Shown: piece by piece, positions 46,021 through 54,569 of the stretch
Numbering within the stretch: the stretch's first letter is position 1
Layout: each line of letters opens with the position of its first letter
Assembly (NCBI RefSeq): GCF_029238425.1
Contig: NZ_JAQWGB010000067.1
Span: 19,335 to 83,334, forward strand
Origin: Flavicella sp.
GTDB lineage: Bacteria; Bacteroidota; Bacteroidia; Flavobacteriales; Flavobacteriaceae
Reading direction: 5' to 3'
Length of the DNA stretch: 64,000 nucleotides
The notes under the pieces: model-generated
What the model saw: only the letters and a program-made list of their open reading frames with translations
Database searches by the model: none
What the model was told of the DNA's origin: nothing
Made by a program: the position numbers and the translations under genes

Positions 46021-46815
46021 ATGAAAACTTTAAAACTTCCATTAGAGGTACAAACAGAATTAGAAAAAGTATCTAAAGTAGCTGGATACTTATGGCAAAG
46101 AGAATGGGCCGAAAGAAATGCAGGTAACATTTCAATGAATTTAACATCGTTTTTCAAAAAAGAAGATGTTGAAGGTATTGGTGAAGAGATTCCTTTTGAC
46201 TTTCCAAAAGAAGCAGGTGGGTTTATTATATACATAACAGGTACAGGATGCTATTTAAGAGATTTAGTAGATAACTTAGAAGGAGTTTCTTGTATTCTTT
46301 ACATAAACGAAGCTGCTACTGCGTACTCAATTGTATGGGGTGGAAAGCGTGAAAACTTTGGACCTACTTGTGAGTTAATTTCACATGCTAGTATTCATTT
46401 ATTTAATTCAATTCATCATCCAGAGAATTTAGCGGTCGTTCATACACATCCACTAGAATTGATTTGCATGAGTCATCACGAATTGTTTGATAACGAAGAA
46501 GAATTAAATAGACAAATTTGGATGATGTGTCCTGAGGTAAAAGTATTTGTACCTAAAGGAATTCACTGTACTCCATACGCTTTATCTAGTACTGCTGATT
46601 TAGCAAAAGTAACTATTGAAGCTTTCAAGACCAGAAACGTATCATTATGGGAAAAGCACGGTGCAACTGCAACGGCTCCTGATGTTGAAAAAGCATGGGA
46701 TTTCTTAGATGTAGCAAATAAAGGTGCCAAGTTACTAATGATGTGTTGGGCAGCAGGTTTTAAACCAGCTGGTTTGTCTAACGAACAATTGGTAGAGCTA
46801 GAGCAATTTACATAA
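46021..46815 (+). CDS. rhaD: RhaD-type class II aldolase (rhamnulose/fuculose-1-phosphate aldolase)
   Basis: A 264-residue zinc-dependent aldolase. It cleaves a 1-phosphorylated 6-deoxyketose into dihydroxyacetone phosphate and L-lactaldehyde. The zinc-binding VVHTHPLE motif and the later EKHGA His are present, along with NAGNISMN near the N-terminus. Its length and sequence fit RhaD (about 274 residues) better than FucA (about 215), although it is followed by a fucose isomerase. I start it at 46021 (MKTLKLPLE), because the upstream ATG at 45994 lies within the -7 box. It is the first gene of the three-gene plus-strand operon. Confidence 0.88.
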   Translation: MKTLKLPLEVQTELEKVSKVAGYLWQREWAERNAGNISMNLTSFFKKEDVEGIGEEIPFDFPKEAGGFIIYITGTGCYLRDLVDNLEGVSCILYINEAATAYSIVWGGKRENFGPTCELISHASIHLFNSIHHPENLAVVHTHPLELICMSHHELFDNEEELNRQIWMMCPEVKVFVPKGIHCTPYALSSTADLAKVTIEAFKTRNVSLWEKHGATATAPDVEKAWDFLDVANKGAKLLMMCWAAGFKPAGLSNEQLVELEQFT

Positions 46816-46835
46816 ACCAAAAAAAATAAATCATC

Positions 46836-48623
46836 ATGAATAGACTTATAGGTAGATTACCGAAAGTAGGAATTCGCCCAGTGATCGATGGTCGTGAAGC
46901 TGGAGTAAGAGAATCATTGGAAGAGCAATGTATGGATATGGCGAAAGCCGCAGCAAAATTAATTGAAGAAACTTTACGCTTCCCTAGTGGAGAAAAAGTG
47001 GAATGTGTTATTGCTGATACAACTATTGGAGGAGTAGCAGATGCTGCTGCTTGTGCTGATAAATTCAAAAGAGAAGGTGTTGAAGTTTCTTTAACAGTTA
47101 CTCCATGTTGGTGTTACGGTACTGAAGTTATGGATACAGATCCAACAATTCCTAAAGCAGTTTGGGGATTCAATGGAACTGAGCGACCAGGAGCTGTATA
47201 TTTAGCTGCTGCGCTTGCAGGATATTCTCAAAAAGGATTGCCAGCATTTGGTATCTATGGTAAAGAAGTTCAAGATGCGGGAGATTTATCTATACCTGCA
47301 GATGTTGAAGAAAAATTATTACGTTTTACAAAATCGGCATTAGCTGTAGCTCAAATGAATGGTAAATCTTACCTTTCTATCGGATATAGCTCAATGGGAA
47401 TCGCAGGTTCTATGGTTGATGTAAACTTTTTACAAGACTTTTTAGGTGTAAGAGCTGAATTTGTAGAGTCTGTTGAAATATTAAGACGTATCGATGAAGG
47501 AATTTACGATAAAGAAGAATATGTAAAAGCATTAGCTTGGACGAAAGAAAACTGTATCGAAGGGAAAGACTATAACAGTCCTGAGGCTCAAAAATCTGCT
47601 GAAGTAAAAGAAGCAGAATGGGAAAAAGTTGTGAAAATGACTTTGATCTGTAGAGATTTAATGATCGGAAACCCTAAGCTAAAAGAAATGGGATTCGGTG
47701 AAGAGGCAAAAGGTAGAAATGCAATTATGGGAGGTTTCCAAGGACAACGTCAATGGACAGACTACCAACCAAATGCAGATTATACTGAATCTATCTTAAA
47801 CTCATCATTTGACTGGAATGGAATTCGTCAGGCATACATGTTTGCAACAGAAAACGATTGTTTGAATGCAATTTCTATGTTGTTCGGACATTTATTAACT
47901 GGTAAAGCACAGTTGTTCTCAGATGTACGTACATATTGGAGTCCAGATTCTGTTGAAAGAGTAACAGGTAAAAAATTATCAGGAATTGCAGAAAATGGAA
48001 TCATTCATTTGATCAATTCTGGTTCTACTAGTTTAGATGCAACAGCTCAACAATCTGATGCAGATGGTAATCCAACAATGAAACCTTTCTGGGATATATC
48101 TGAAGAAGAAGCTCAAAAATGTTTAGACAACACAAAATGGCCAGCTGCCATAGGCGAATACTTTAGAGGAGGAGGTTTCTCTTCTCAGTTTAAAACTAAA
48201 GGAACTATGCCACTTACAATGTGTCGCTTAAATTTAGTTAAAGGTATCGGCCCAGTACTTCAAATTGTTGAAGGGTGGAGTGTAGAATTACCTGAAGATA
48301 TTCATACAGTATTAGATGAGAGAACGAATCCAACTTGGCCAACAACTTGGTTTGTTCCAAGACTTACAGGATCAGGATGCTTTAAAGACACATATACAGT
48401 AATGGCGAAATGGGGTGCTAATCACGGTGCTATTTCTCATGGTCATATTGGTGCAGATTTAATTTCTTTAGCTGCTCAATTACGTATTCCAGTAAACATG
48501 CATAATGTTGCCGAGGAAGATGTATTTAGACCTAGTGCTTGGTCTGCTTTTGGTGAAAGCCTTGAAGGAGCTGATTATAGAGCTTGTAAAACTTACGGAC
48601 CGTTATACGGTTTCAAAGAATAA
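46836..48623 (+). CDS. fucI: L-fucose isomerase
   Basis: A 595-residue manganese-dependent isomerase converting L-fucose to L-fuculose, close to the usual length of about 590. Clear FucI segments are [17 protein letters not shown] at the start, [61 protein letters not shown] and the closing [19 protein letters not shown]. It would act in the cytoplasm as a hexamer. It follows the aldolase gene by 20 bases and precedes the kinase gene by about 110 bases, a gap that holds a perfect hairpin. Related isomerases also accept D-arabinose. Confidence 0.96.
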   Translation: MNRLIGRLPKVGIRPVIDGREAGVRESLEEQCMDMAKAAAKLIEETLRFPSGEKVECVIADTTIGGVADAAACADKFKREGVEVSLTVTPCWCYGTEVMDTDPTIPKAVWGFNGTERPGAVYLAAALAGYSQKGLPAFGIYGKEVQDAGDLSIPADVEEKLLRFTKSALAVAQMNGKSYLSIGYSSMGIAGSMVDVNFLQDFLGVRAEFVESVEILRRIDEGIYDKEEYVKALAWTKENCIEGKDYNSPEAQKSAEVKEAEWEKVVKMTLICRDLMIGNPKLKEMGFGEEAKGRNAIMGGFQGQRQWTDYQPNADYTESILNSSFDWNGIRQAYMFATENDCLNAISMLFGHLLTGKAQLFSDVRTYWSPDSVERVTGKKLSGIAENGIIHLINSGSTSLDATAQQSDADGNPTMKPFWDISEEEAQKCLDNTKWPAAIGEYFRGGGFSSQFKTKGTMPLTMCRLNLVKGIGPVLQIVEGWSVELPEDIHTVLDERTNPTWPTTWFVPRLTGSGCFKDTYTVMAKWGANHGAISHGHIGADLISLAAQLRIPVNMHNVAEEDVFRPSAWSAFGESLEGADYRACKTYGPLYGFKE

Positions 48624-48692
48624 AAATAATTGTGCTTGGTTAAATTTTGACCTAGCAAATTAATTACTATCATTTTTTAATATTGAGTATAT

Positions 48693-48724
48693 ACTTCTTT
48701 TAACTAGCATTAGTTAAAAGAAGT
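48693..48724 (+). promoter_or_regulatory. Perfect 14-bp hairpin just before the kinase start
   Basis: ACTTCTTTTAACTA (48693-48706) and TAGTTAAAAGAAGT (48711-48724) are perfectly complementary across the loop GCAT. The stem ends eight bases before the ATG at 48733. No T-run follows, so it is not a normal terminator. It may lower kinase translation relative to fucI, stabilise the downstream mRNA, or bind a regulator as DNA. Confidence 0.6.
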
Positions 48725-48732
48725 GTCTCTCA

Positions 48733-50070
48733 ATGAAAAACCAATACAAAACTATGATAAATGTAATCGCAGTTATAGATATAGGAAAAACGAATAAAAA
48801 AATATTTTTATTTGATGAAGGTTTTAATGTGGTTTCTCAAAACTCTATTCAGTTTAAAGAAATAACAGATGAAGATGGATTTCCATGTGATGATATAAAT
48901 TCTATTGAGAACTGGATAAAAAATCAAATTGAAGAGATTCAAACTATAGGTAAGTTTAGAATTAAAGCAATCAATTTTTCTACTCATGGGGCCTCTTTAG
49001 TCTATTTGAATAAAGAAGGAGAAAGAATAATGCCTTTGTACAATTACTTGAAACCATTAGATTTAAAGGAATTCGATGGTCTCTATAATTCAAACGAAGG
49101 AGTAGATGAGTTTTCTAGAAAAACGGCTTCTCCAGCTTACGGGATGTTAAATACAGGATTACAGATGCTCTCTATCAAAAAGAGTAAGCCTAAATTATGG
49201 AAACAAGTTGCTTCCATACTTCATTACCCGCAGTACTTAAGTTATTTGTTTTCAAATAAAATAACTGCAGATTTTACTTCTGTAGGAGCACATACAGCTA
49301 CCTGGGATTTTGATACAATGCAATACCATAAATGGTTGAGTGAAGAGAATATTAATTTACCTGAACCATGCAAAGGGAATGAGGCAACAATTGTTGACGT
49401 AAACGGAGAAGAGATAGCCATTGGAACTGGTCTTCACGACAGCTCATCTTCTATAATACCAATTCTAGAACAAGAAAAAAACAAAGATTTTGTGTTGCTT
49501 TCTACTGGAACTTGGATTATTGCGATGAACCCTTTTAGCAAAGAAACATTAACACAGCATCAACTAAAACATAATTGTTTATGTTTTATGACTCCTGAAA
49601 AACAACAAGTGAAATCTTCTATGCAGTTTTTAGGTAGAATTCATGAGGTATACTTAAAGAGTCTAAGTGATTATTTTAACGTTAGTATTGACAGACATCT
49701 AGATTTAGAGTTAAATAAGACTTTATGCTTAGAGATGATAGATCAAAATGCTCAAGTTTTTCTTTCAGAAGGCATTGATACAGATTTTGAAGCACATAAT
49801 GAATATTTACAAAAATTCCTTTCTTATGAAACTGCATATTATCAATTAGTTTATGAAATTTCAAAAAAGGTCGTTGCTGGTTTAGATTTGATTTCTGATG
49901 AAAATGCTACTTTTTCAAATGTATTCATTTCTGGAGGGTTTAATAAAAATGAAATGTTTATTAACTTCCTAACATTGCTTAAAGAAAATATTACAATAAA
50001 AATTTCCGATTGTAAAAATGAAAGTGCTCTTGGAGCAGCATTGTTAATGAAGAAATATTTCAAGAAATAA
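48733..50070 (+). CDS. FGGY-family carbohydrate kinase (fuculokinase/rhamnulokinase)
   Basis: A 445-residue cytoplasmic kinase of the FGGY fold. The N-terminal phosphate-binding motif is VIAVIDIGKTNKKIFLFDE, followed by NFSTHGASLVYL and GTGLHDSSSSIIP. The C-terminal ATP-site segment is VFISGGFNKNEMFINFL with GAALL. It would phosphorylate L-fuculose (or rhamnulose) at O1, completing the set with the isomerase and aldolase. Met8 at 48754 is an equally good start and would leave more room after the hairpin. It is the last gene of the operon, closed by the hairpin at 50098-50137. Confidence 0.88.
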   Translation: MKNQYKTMINVIAVIDIGKTNKKIFLFDEGFNVVSQNSIQFKEITDEDGFPCDDINSIENWIKNQIEEIQTIGKFRIKAINFSTHGASLVYLNKEGERIMPLYNYLKPLDLKEFDGLYNSNEGVDEFSRKTASPAYGMLNTGLQMLSIKKSKPKLWKQVASILHYPQYLSYLFSNKITADFTSVGAHTATWDFDTMQYHKWLSEENINLPEPCKGNEATIVDVNGEEIAIGTGLHDSSSSIIPILEQEKNKDFVLLSTGTWIIAMNPFSKETLTQHQLKHNCLCFMTPEKQQVKSSMQFLGRIHEVYLKSLSDYFNVSIDRHLDLELNKTLCLEMIDQNAQVFLSEGIDTDFEAHNEYLQKFLSYETAYYQLVYEISKKVVAGLDLISDENATFSNVFISGGFNKNEMFINFLTLLKENITIKISDCKNESALGAALLMKKYFKK

Positions 50071-50097
50071 ATGGGTTAATTATTTTCCCGTCTCATA

Positions 50098-50137
50098 AAA
50101 TTCACATTGATAAATTATTTTTTATTAATGTGAATTT
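50098..50137 (+). terminator. Hairpin terminator after the kinase gene
   Basis: AAATTCACATT (50098-50108) is perfectly complementary to AATGTGAATTT (50127-50137) across an AT-rich loop of 18 bases. It lies about 28 bases after the kinase stop and is followed by AATATAG. Confidence 0.55.
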
Positions 50138-50221
50138 AATATAGAACCTTTTTTCCTTAGACTATTCAAACAATAGTCAATCCAACTTAATACTTATTAA
50201 AATGAATAACATAATACTTCA

Positions 50222-50416
50222 ACTTTAGGTGAATTTATTATAGAAAACCAGTCTTCATTCCCATACTCAAGTGGTGAATTATCGAGTTTATTAAATGCTT
50301 TGAGATTAGCTGCAAAAATGGTAAATCATGAAGTGAATAAAGCAGGACTTATTGATTTGTTTGGAGGTTCTGCACTTCGACAGGCTCAGCGACCTAAAAA
50401 TAAAGACGGAGAATGA
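50222..50416 (+). pseudogene. Fructose-1,6-bisphosphatase N-terminal fragment
   Basis: The frame reads TLGEFIIENQSSFPYSSGEL, then SLLNALRLAAKMVNHEVNKA and GLIDLFGG. This is the N-terminal region of class I fructose-1,6-bisphosphatase, where a full enzyme has about 330 residues. The presumed ATG (50202) is out of frame, with TAG in the way. After 54 matching codons the sequence runs into ALRQAQRPKNKDGE and stops, and that junction coincides with the CACTTCGACAGGCTCAGCG word. It is a non-functional fragment. Confidence 0.75.
50373..50394. repeat. CTTCGACAGGCTCAGCG-type interspersed repeat word
   Basis: CACTTCGACAGGCTCAGCG begins exactly where similarity to fructose-1,6-bisphosphatase ends. Words of this type recur as short dispersed repeats in many Bacteroidota genomes, from general familiarity. 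Only one copy is in this window, so the repeat status is an inference. Confidence 0.4.
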
Positions 50417-50565
50417 AATCTCTTTGGAGTTGTGGAATGAGGTACGAATAGAGCAAGCTGTAATGTGCTGGTATTTTTAACTCTTTATGTTGTTCTTTTC
50501 ATTTTGTCTTGATACAAAATACTGAAACGAGTTCAGCACAGGCTTATAACAAAAGATCAAGTCTC

Positions 50566-50678
50566 GCATTTTCGACGGTCTGATTACTTCTTGAAGTCTA
50601 AAACAAAATAACTCACTTCGTTCAAACAGATTTTGTTTTTACAACAACTTCAAAGTATCGACGCTCGACTGCTAATGC
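50566..50678. repeat. Long imperfect inverted repeat, about 113 bases
   Basis: The arms fold along most of their length. GCATT (50566) pairs with AATGC (50674-50678), the CGACGGTCTGAT part pairs imperfectly with ATCGACGCTCG, TACTTCTTGAAGT pairs with ACTTCAAAGTA across a 2-base bulge, and AAAACAAAAT (50600-50609) pairs perfectly with ATTTTGTTTT (50630-50639). The loop is about 20 bases. It is more GC-rich than its surroundings. It sits just upstream of the small membrane-protein pair and may be a structured RNA or part of a small mobile element. Confidence 0.55.
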
Positions 50679-50711
50679 TAGGACAATAAAAAAACTAAAA
50701 ATATATTTATT

Positions 50712-50887
50712 ATGAAACTACAAGAAAGGATTTCCAGTACTACACCACGATTTTTAGAAGATTGAGAAATATAGGAATTGCATTGGCGACTGCAAGTGCT
50801 GCCATTATTAGTGCGGCTATTTATTTAGCAATTTCAGAAACTATAACTACGGTAGTTAGCCAAGAAGTTGTGTCAAATAAAATCTAA
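50712..50887 (+). pseudogene. Frameshifted small membrane protein, first of a holin-like pair
   Basis: The first frame reads MKLQERISSTTPRF and stops 18 codons in. The +1 frame continues RLRNIGIALATASAAIISAA and on to SQEVVSNKI before TAA at 50885-50887. Adding a single T in the run at 50751-50755 would join them into one protein of about 58 residues with one strongly hydrophobic segment. Similar short proteins occur in pairs in other flavobacteria (recollection). As sequenced, the gene is broken. Confidence 0.6.
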
Positions 50888-50892
50888 AAAAA

Positions 50893-51066
50893 ATGGAAAA
50901 TCTTCACTTAAAATCTGAAATCTTAGGAGGTATCATATTCGCTGCAGTATTCAATATTAGCCTTCATGATATTGCCTTTACGGTTGTGACGGCAATTATT
51001 GGTGTTGTAGTTAGTTTTGTAGTTTCTTGCTTGATGAAATACATAGTGAAGAAATTTAAAAACTAA
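50893..51066 (+). CDS. Small membrane protein, second of a holin-like pair
   Basis: A 57-residue protein (MENLHLKSEILGGIIFAAVF to KYIVKKFKN). Two hydrophobic stretches (about 11-24 and 28-47) are separated by a short SLHDIA turn, and the tail is rich in Lys. Size and topology resemble small phage holins, but lysis function is not shown. It starts six bases after the frameshifted gene and is followed within a few bases by a strong terminator. It looks intact. Its loss of an intact partner may have made it functionless. Confidence 0.65.
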   Translation: MENLHLKSEILGGIIFAAVFNISLHDIAFTVVTAIIGVVVSFVVSCLMKYIVKKFKN

Positions 51067-51070
51067 ACAA

Positions 51071-51113
51071 AGAAAAGAGATCCTAATTATTTAGAATCTC
51101 TTTTCTGTTTTCT
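51071..51113 (+). terminator. Strong hairpin terminator after the holin-like pair
   Basis: AGAAAAGAGATcCTAA (51071-51086) pairs with TTAGaATCTCTTTTCT (51091-51106). This is a 15-bp stem with one mismatch and a TTAT loop, followed by GTTTTCT. It begins five bases after the stop codon. The 156 bases beyond it hold nothing I can identify. Confidence 0.85.
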
Positions 51114-51269
51114 CCAGTTTAACTTAATACTCAACGTGTTTGTATATGATTGTTACGAGTGATTCTATAAACAAGTTGGTAAATAATCACAAGCCAATGA
51201 CTTAATAAATTATACACTTTGTTGTCAATAGTTATTCCTTCAATTTTAAAAAAAACAACTAAAAGAAGT

Positions 51270-53930
51270 TTATTTTTTAAGTATTTTCTTTGTAATTATA
51301 TGATTCCTGTTAAGAACAATTTTTGCAGTATACACCCCAGGAGATAAATTAGATATGTTTATTCCATGTTTTGTACTTTGGGTTAAAGTGTTTTCATTGT
51401 TATATACTTCTTTTCCATTTATATTAAAAAGAGTTATTTTTACATTTTGAACACCAGGAATATTAGATTTAATATATAAGTAATCTTCCGCTGGGTTTGG
51501 AAAGATTGTTATCATAGTATCATCAATAACATCTGGGCTTGTAGAAAGGTGGGTATCTTCTATTTTAAAGTCTAATATACCTGAACCCCAAGATCCAAAA
51601 CGAACAGTATTTATAGAAGAAATGTAATCAACATCCATGGCGTTAAAGAAACCAATTCCGTCTGCTATTGAATACCATGTTTCTGCTGCTACATCAAATA
51701 CATAAGGGCCAATATCCGTTCCTGAAAAAACAAACTTACTGTCAGGAGTAACAATCATTCCTCCAGTCTGGGCGTCACTATCCGCAGGAAAATCCCCTGT
51801 TACATCTACCCAAGAAGTTCCTCCATCTTTAGATAATATAGACCCAACATTATTAGTACTTGGACCACAAAACAAAACCCAATCATCATCATTTGGCAAA
51901 ACAACTCCACTTCCAATATCGCCCATTCCACCATAATTTGAAACCATGCTAAAAGGAGTAGATATTCCAGTCCCAAAATTATCTCCTCTATCATTAGATA
52001 TGAATATTTTACCATCTTGCAGCATAAATAATTTATCTGGATTTGACCAACCTTGAGCGAGAGCAGCTACTTGATTTGTACCAACATTAATGGTATGTCC
52101 AGTTATAGAAGTTCCATCCCATGAAGCTCTGTTTAAGTTTTTAGATAAGATCCAAACATTTTTATCTGGTTGATTGTGGTCTATTACTGTTTGTACCCAT
52201 CCCATATTTGTAGATTGAGTAAAATTAACAGTAGGGCTAGAATTTGATTTGTTTTTTATCTGAGCAGCTGTTCTTAATGTACTTCCATCATACATAGAGA
52301 CAGGAGCATACACAATAGAACCTTGTCTTTGCCATCTCCAAACAGATTCTCCATCATAACTATCTAAAGGCGGGCCATCACCACCTATACTCTGATAAAA
52401 GTCAAGTAAACCATCTCCTTCTGTTTCTAGGATAACAGATCCTGAACCCTGGTCTTGTGTACTGTATATAATGTGATTAGGATTATTAATTCCTGTGAAC
52501 AAATTCCCTCTATAAATTAAAGGATTTATAGTATTAAGGACATTGATATTAATATAATGTGCATTTGCATTTCCAGAATTATCGGGACCATCACCTTGAT
52601 TAGGGAAATCAAACCATTCTTTATAAGATACAAATAGTCCTCCATCTGAGCATCTAACTGATAAAAGATTTCCGCTACTGTTATAAAAAAAATGAGAAGA
52701 TTGGAAGTCTGGATGATAATTAAAGCGAATTCTATTATAATAATCATCTGCGGACAAACTTGTTCCGTTTTGATAACCCCACCAACCAGAATGATCAGTT
52801 ATTACATTATCAAGACCATCAATTGAAACAATTGGAATGGCATAGCCTCCTAAAACGATTTCTTCATTTTCTGGATTAACAGCCAGGAATCTTCCTGCAG
52901 ACATTTTACCATCTATCTTTCCGTAATAATTTCCGTGTGGAAATTTTTCAGTCCAACTATTTCCTTGATCACTAGACACCCAATATTTACTATTTTCGGT
53001 TACGTATAGTTTTCTTGAATCTCCTCCAATACTAAAGGCTTTATTGCCATGCGTTGTACTATATGTTCCAGTTAAAGTGAATGTTGTACCATTAAACGTA
53101 TAAAAAGATCCATTTCTAGCTAAATAAACTACATTAGCATTAGGTTGGTTGGTGTGTCTAGGTGTGTACAACGAAGAATTTTCCGAACTCCCGAAGTTTT
53201 GAATTTCTGTAAAACTAACACCATAATCAATAGACTTATAAACAGCTATTCCGTCTGTAGCATAAAGACTGTTACTATCTTGTCTATTCATTATTGTACT
53301 AGTATTTGAGGAAGGCAAGCCAGAAGAGAGTGTCCATGTGCTTCCATCATCATCTGAATAGTATAAAGGACCATTTTCTATGTGAGCAACCAAACGAATT
53401 GTTCCATTGACATCAAGAGCATGAAGGTTCTTATATCGATTAGGCCAGTTTGCTGTCAATAACACAAAATCATCACCTCCAGTTCCTGTCGTGGGATTAT
53501 ATACAGTTCCTTTAAAAATATAGGATTTAGAATTGTATTCTCCTGCATAATGATTGTGCGTAACACCATAAATAACATCTGTATTATCTAGCATTTCAGC
53601 AAATTTAAATGCTCCTGGCATATTTTTCGGACCTCTATGAATCCAATCCCCATTTAAAGTTCCATTGGCATAAGTATAGTTAGAGTTATCTCTATTGAGT
53701 TTTTGAGCTTTTTTGAAGTTTTTGGATTTTACAGATAGTTTCTCTAAAATTCTTTGATGTCTACTTGCTTGTTCGGGAGTCCATTCTGCATCCTTATCAG
53801 GATTTTCTTCCTCATGATCATGATTAGTGATTGGGTAATTATTATCTAAGTTATCTATATCGATTTTGTTTAAATAATAAAAAGATATAAATATTGCTAA
53901 AATTACTAAAAAGAGGTGGTTATTTTTCAT
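51270..53930 (-). CDS. Secreted Asp-box beta-propeller protein with T9SS domain
   Basis: An 886-residue protein with one N-terminal hydrophobic segment. Several Asp-box motifs typical of sialidase/VPS10/GH74-like propellers are visible: SDDDGSTWT, SSDQGNSWTE, SNDRGDNFG and SKDGGTSWVDV. The last 85 or so residues are a T9SS sorting domain (ITIFPNPAEDYLYIKSN.., SPGVYTAKIVL.., ITKKILKK). Asp-box propellers occur in glycosidases, glycan-binding proteins and exported proteases, and no catalytic set could be identified. It is the first gene to the right of the small-element scar and has no close operon partner. It is probably a surface adhesin or glycan-binding protein. Confidence 0.72.
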   Translation of the reverse strand: MKNNHLFLVILAIFISFYYLNKIDIDNLDNNYPITNHDHEEENPDKDAEWTPEQASRHQRILEKLSVKSKNFKKAQKLNRDNSNYTYANGTLNGDWIHRGPKNMPGAFKFAEMLDNTDVIYGVTHNHYAGEYNSKSYIFKGTVYNPTTGTGGDDFVLLTANWPNRYKNLHALDVNGTIRLVAHIENGPLYYSDDDGSTWTLSSGLPSSNTSTIMNRQDSNSLYATDGIAVYKSIDYGVSFTEIQNFGSSENSSLYTPRHTNQPNANVVYLARNGSFYTFNGTTFTLTGTYSTTHGNKAFSIGGDSRKLYVTENSKYWVSSDQGNSWTEKFPHGNYYGKIDGKMSAGRFLAVNPENEEIVLGGYAIPIVSIDGLDNVITDHSGWWGYQNGTSLSADDYYNRIRFNYHPDFQSSHFFYNSSGNLLSVRCSDGGLFVSYKEWFDFPNQGDGPDNSGNANAHYININVLNTINPLIYRGNLFTGINNPNHIIYSTQDQGSGSVILETEGDGLLDFYQSIGGDGPPLDSYDGESVWRWQRQGSIVYAPVSMYDGSTLRTAAQIKNKSNSSPTVNFTQSTNMGWVQTVIDHNQPDKNVWILSKNLNRASWDGTSITGHTINVGTNQVAALAQGWSNPDKLFMLQDGKIFISNDRGDNFGTGISTPFSMVSNYGGMGDIGSGVVLPNDDDWVLFCGPSTNNVGSILSKDGGTSWVDVTGDFPADSDAQTGGMIVTPDSKFVFSGTDIGPYVFDVAAETWYSIADGIGFFNAMDVDYISSINTVRFGSWGSGILDFKIEDTHLSTSPDVIDDTMITIFPNPAEDYLYIKSNIPGVQNVKITLFNINGKEVYNNENTLTQSTKHGINISNLSPGVYTAKIVLNRNHIITKKILKK

Positions 53931-54569
53931 AATAAAGTGGGCAGTTAAAATTCAAATTAAAGAGTTATTTTCATGAAGTTCTGTACTTTACAGCTACTTC
54001 AACTGGTTATATTAATACAAAAGGTATCGTTTATGGATGAAAAACAATTGTAAACGACACTATTTAGGTGATTTTATTATATTTTACATTGTAAAAAAAT
54101 GTGGTGATTACTTCCTGTGTTCTATCATATTATTGAGAGAATATTTTTTTGTTTTTTATTTTTTTCAAAAAAGAAAATACCATGCTTTTTATGGTTTTAG
54201 AGCTTTCACTTCATTTTAAAAAAATCAAAGCCAAACAAACTAGTATGCCTTTTAGAAAGCCGGATTATCATTTTTGTTTGGTGTGTTTTTTTAAATGCTA
54301 TTTTGCTAAAAGTATAAAAAGCCGATGCCACCGGCGGGAAGGGGGATGCTTGCGAATAGTGAAATTGTCAGTATTTTATTCATTGAATATTATTTAAGTT
54401 ATATTTTACAAAATTCAACAGTAAGTTGACACCTAGTATATTTAAATTATTTATCAATGTAACTAACTACACAACTAGCTTACATTTTTACCTTTTTTGA
54501 ACAATTAGTTTCAGAAAACAATTAATACCAAATATCTAAAACCTAATAATATATAAATTATTACACTTA
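53931..54569. other. Gap of 639 bases, no convincing gene
   Basis: Mostly AT-rich sequence separates two minus-strand genes. A conspicuous GC-rich patch at about 54318-54355 contains GCCGATGCCACCGGC, a short potential hairpin. It differs from the surroundings and may be a repeat remnant. Short open frames here show no protein-like features. The promoter of the propeller gene should lie near 53.95 kb, but I see no clear -7 box. Confidence 0.4.
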
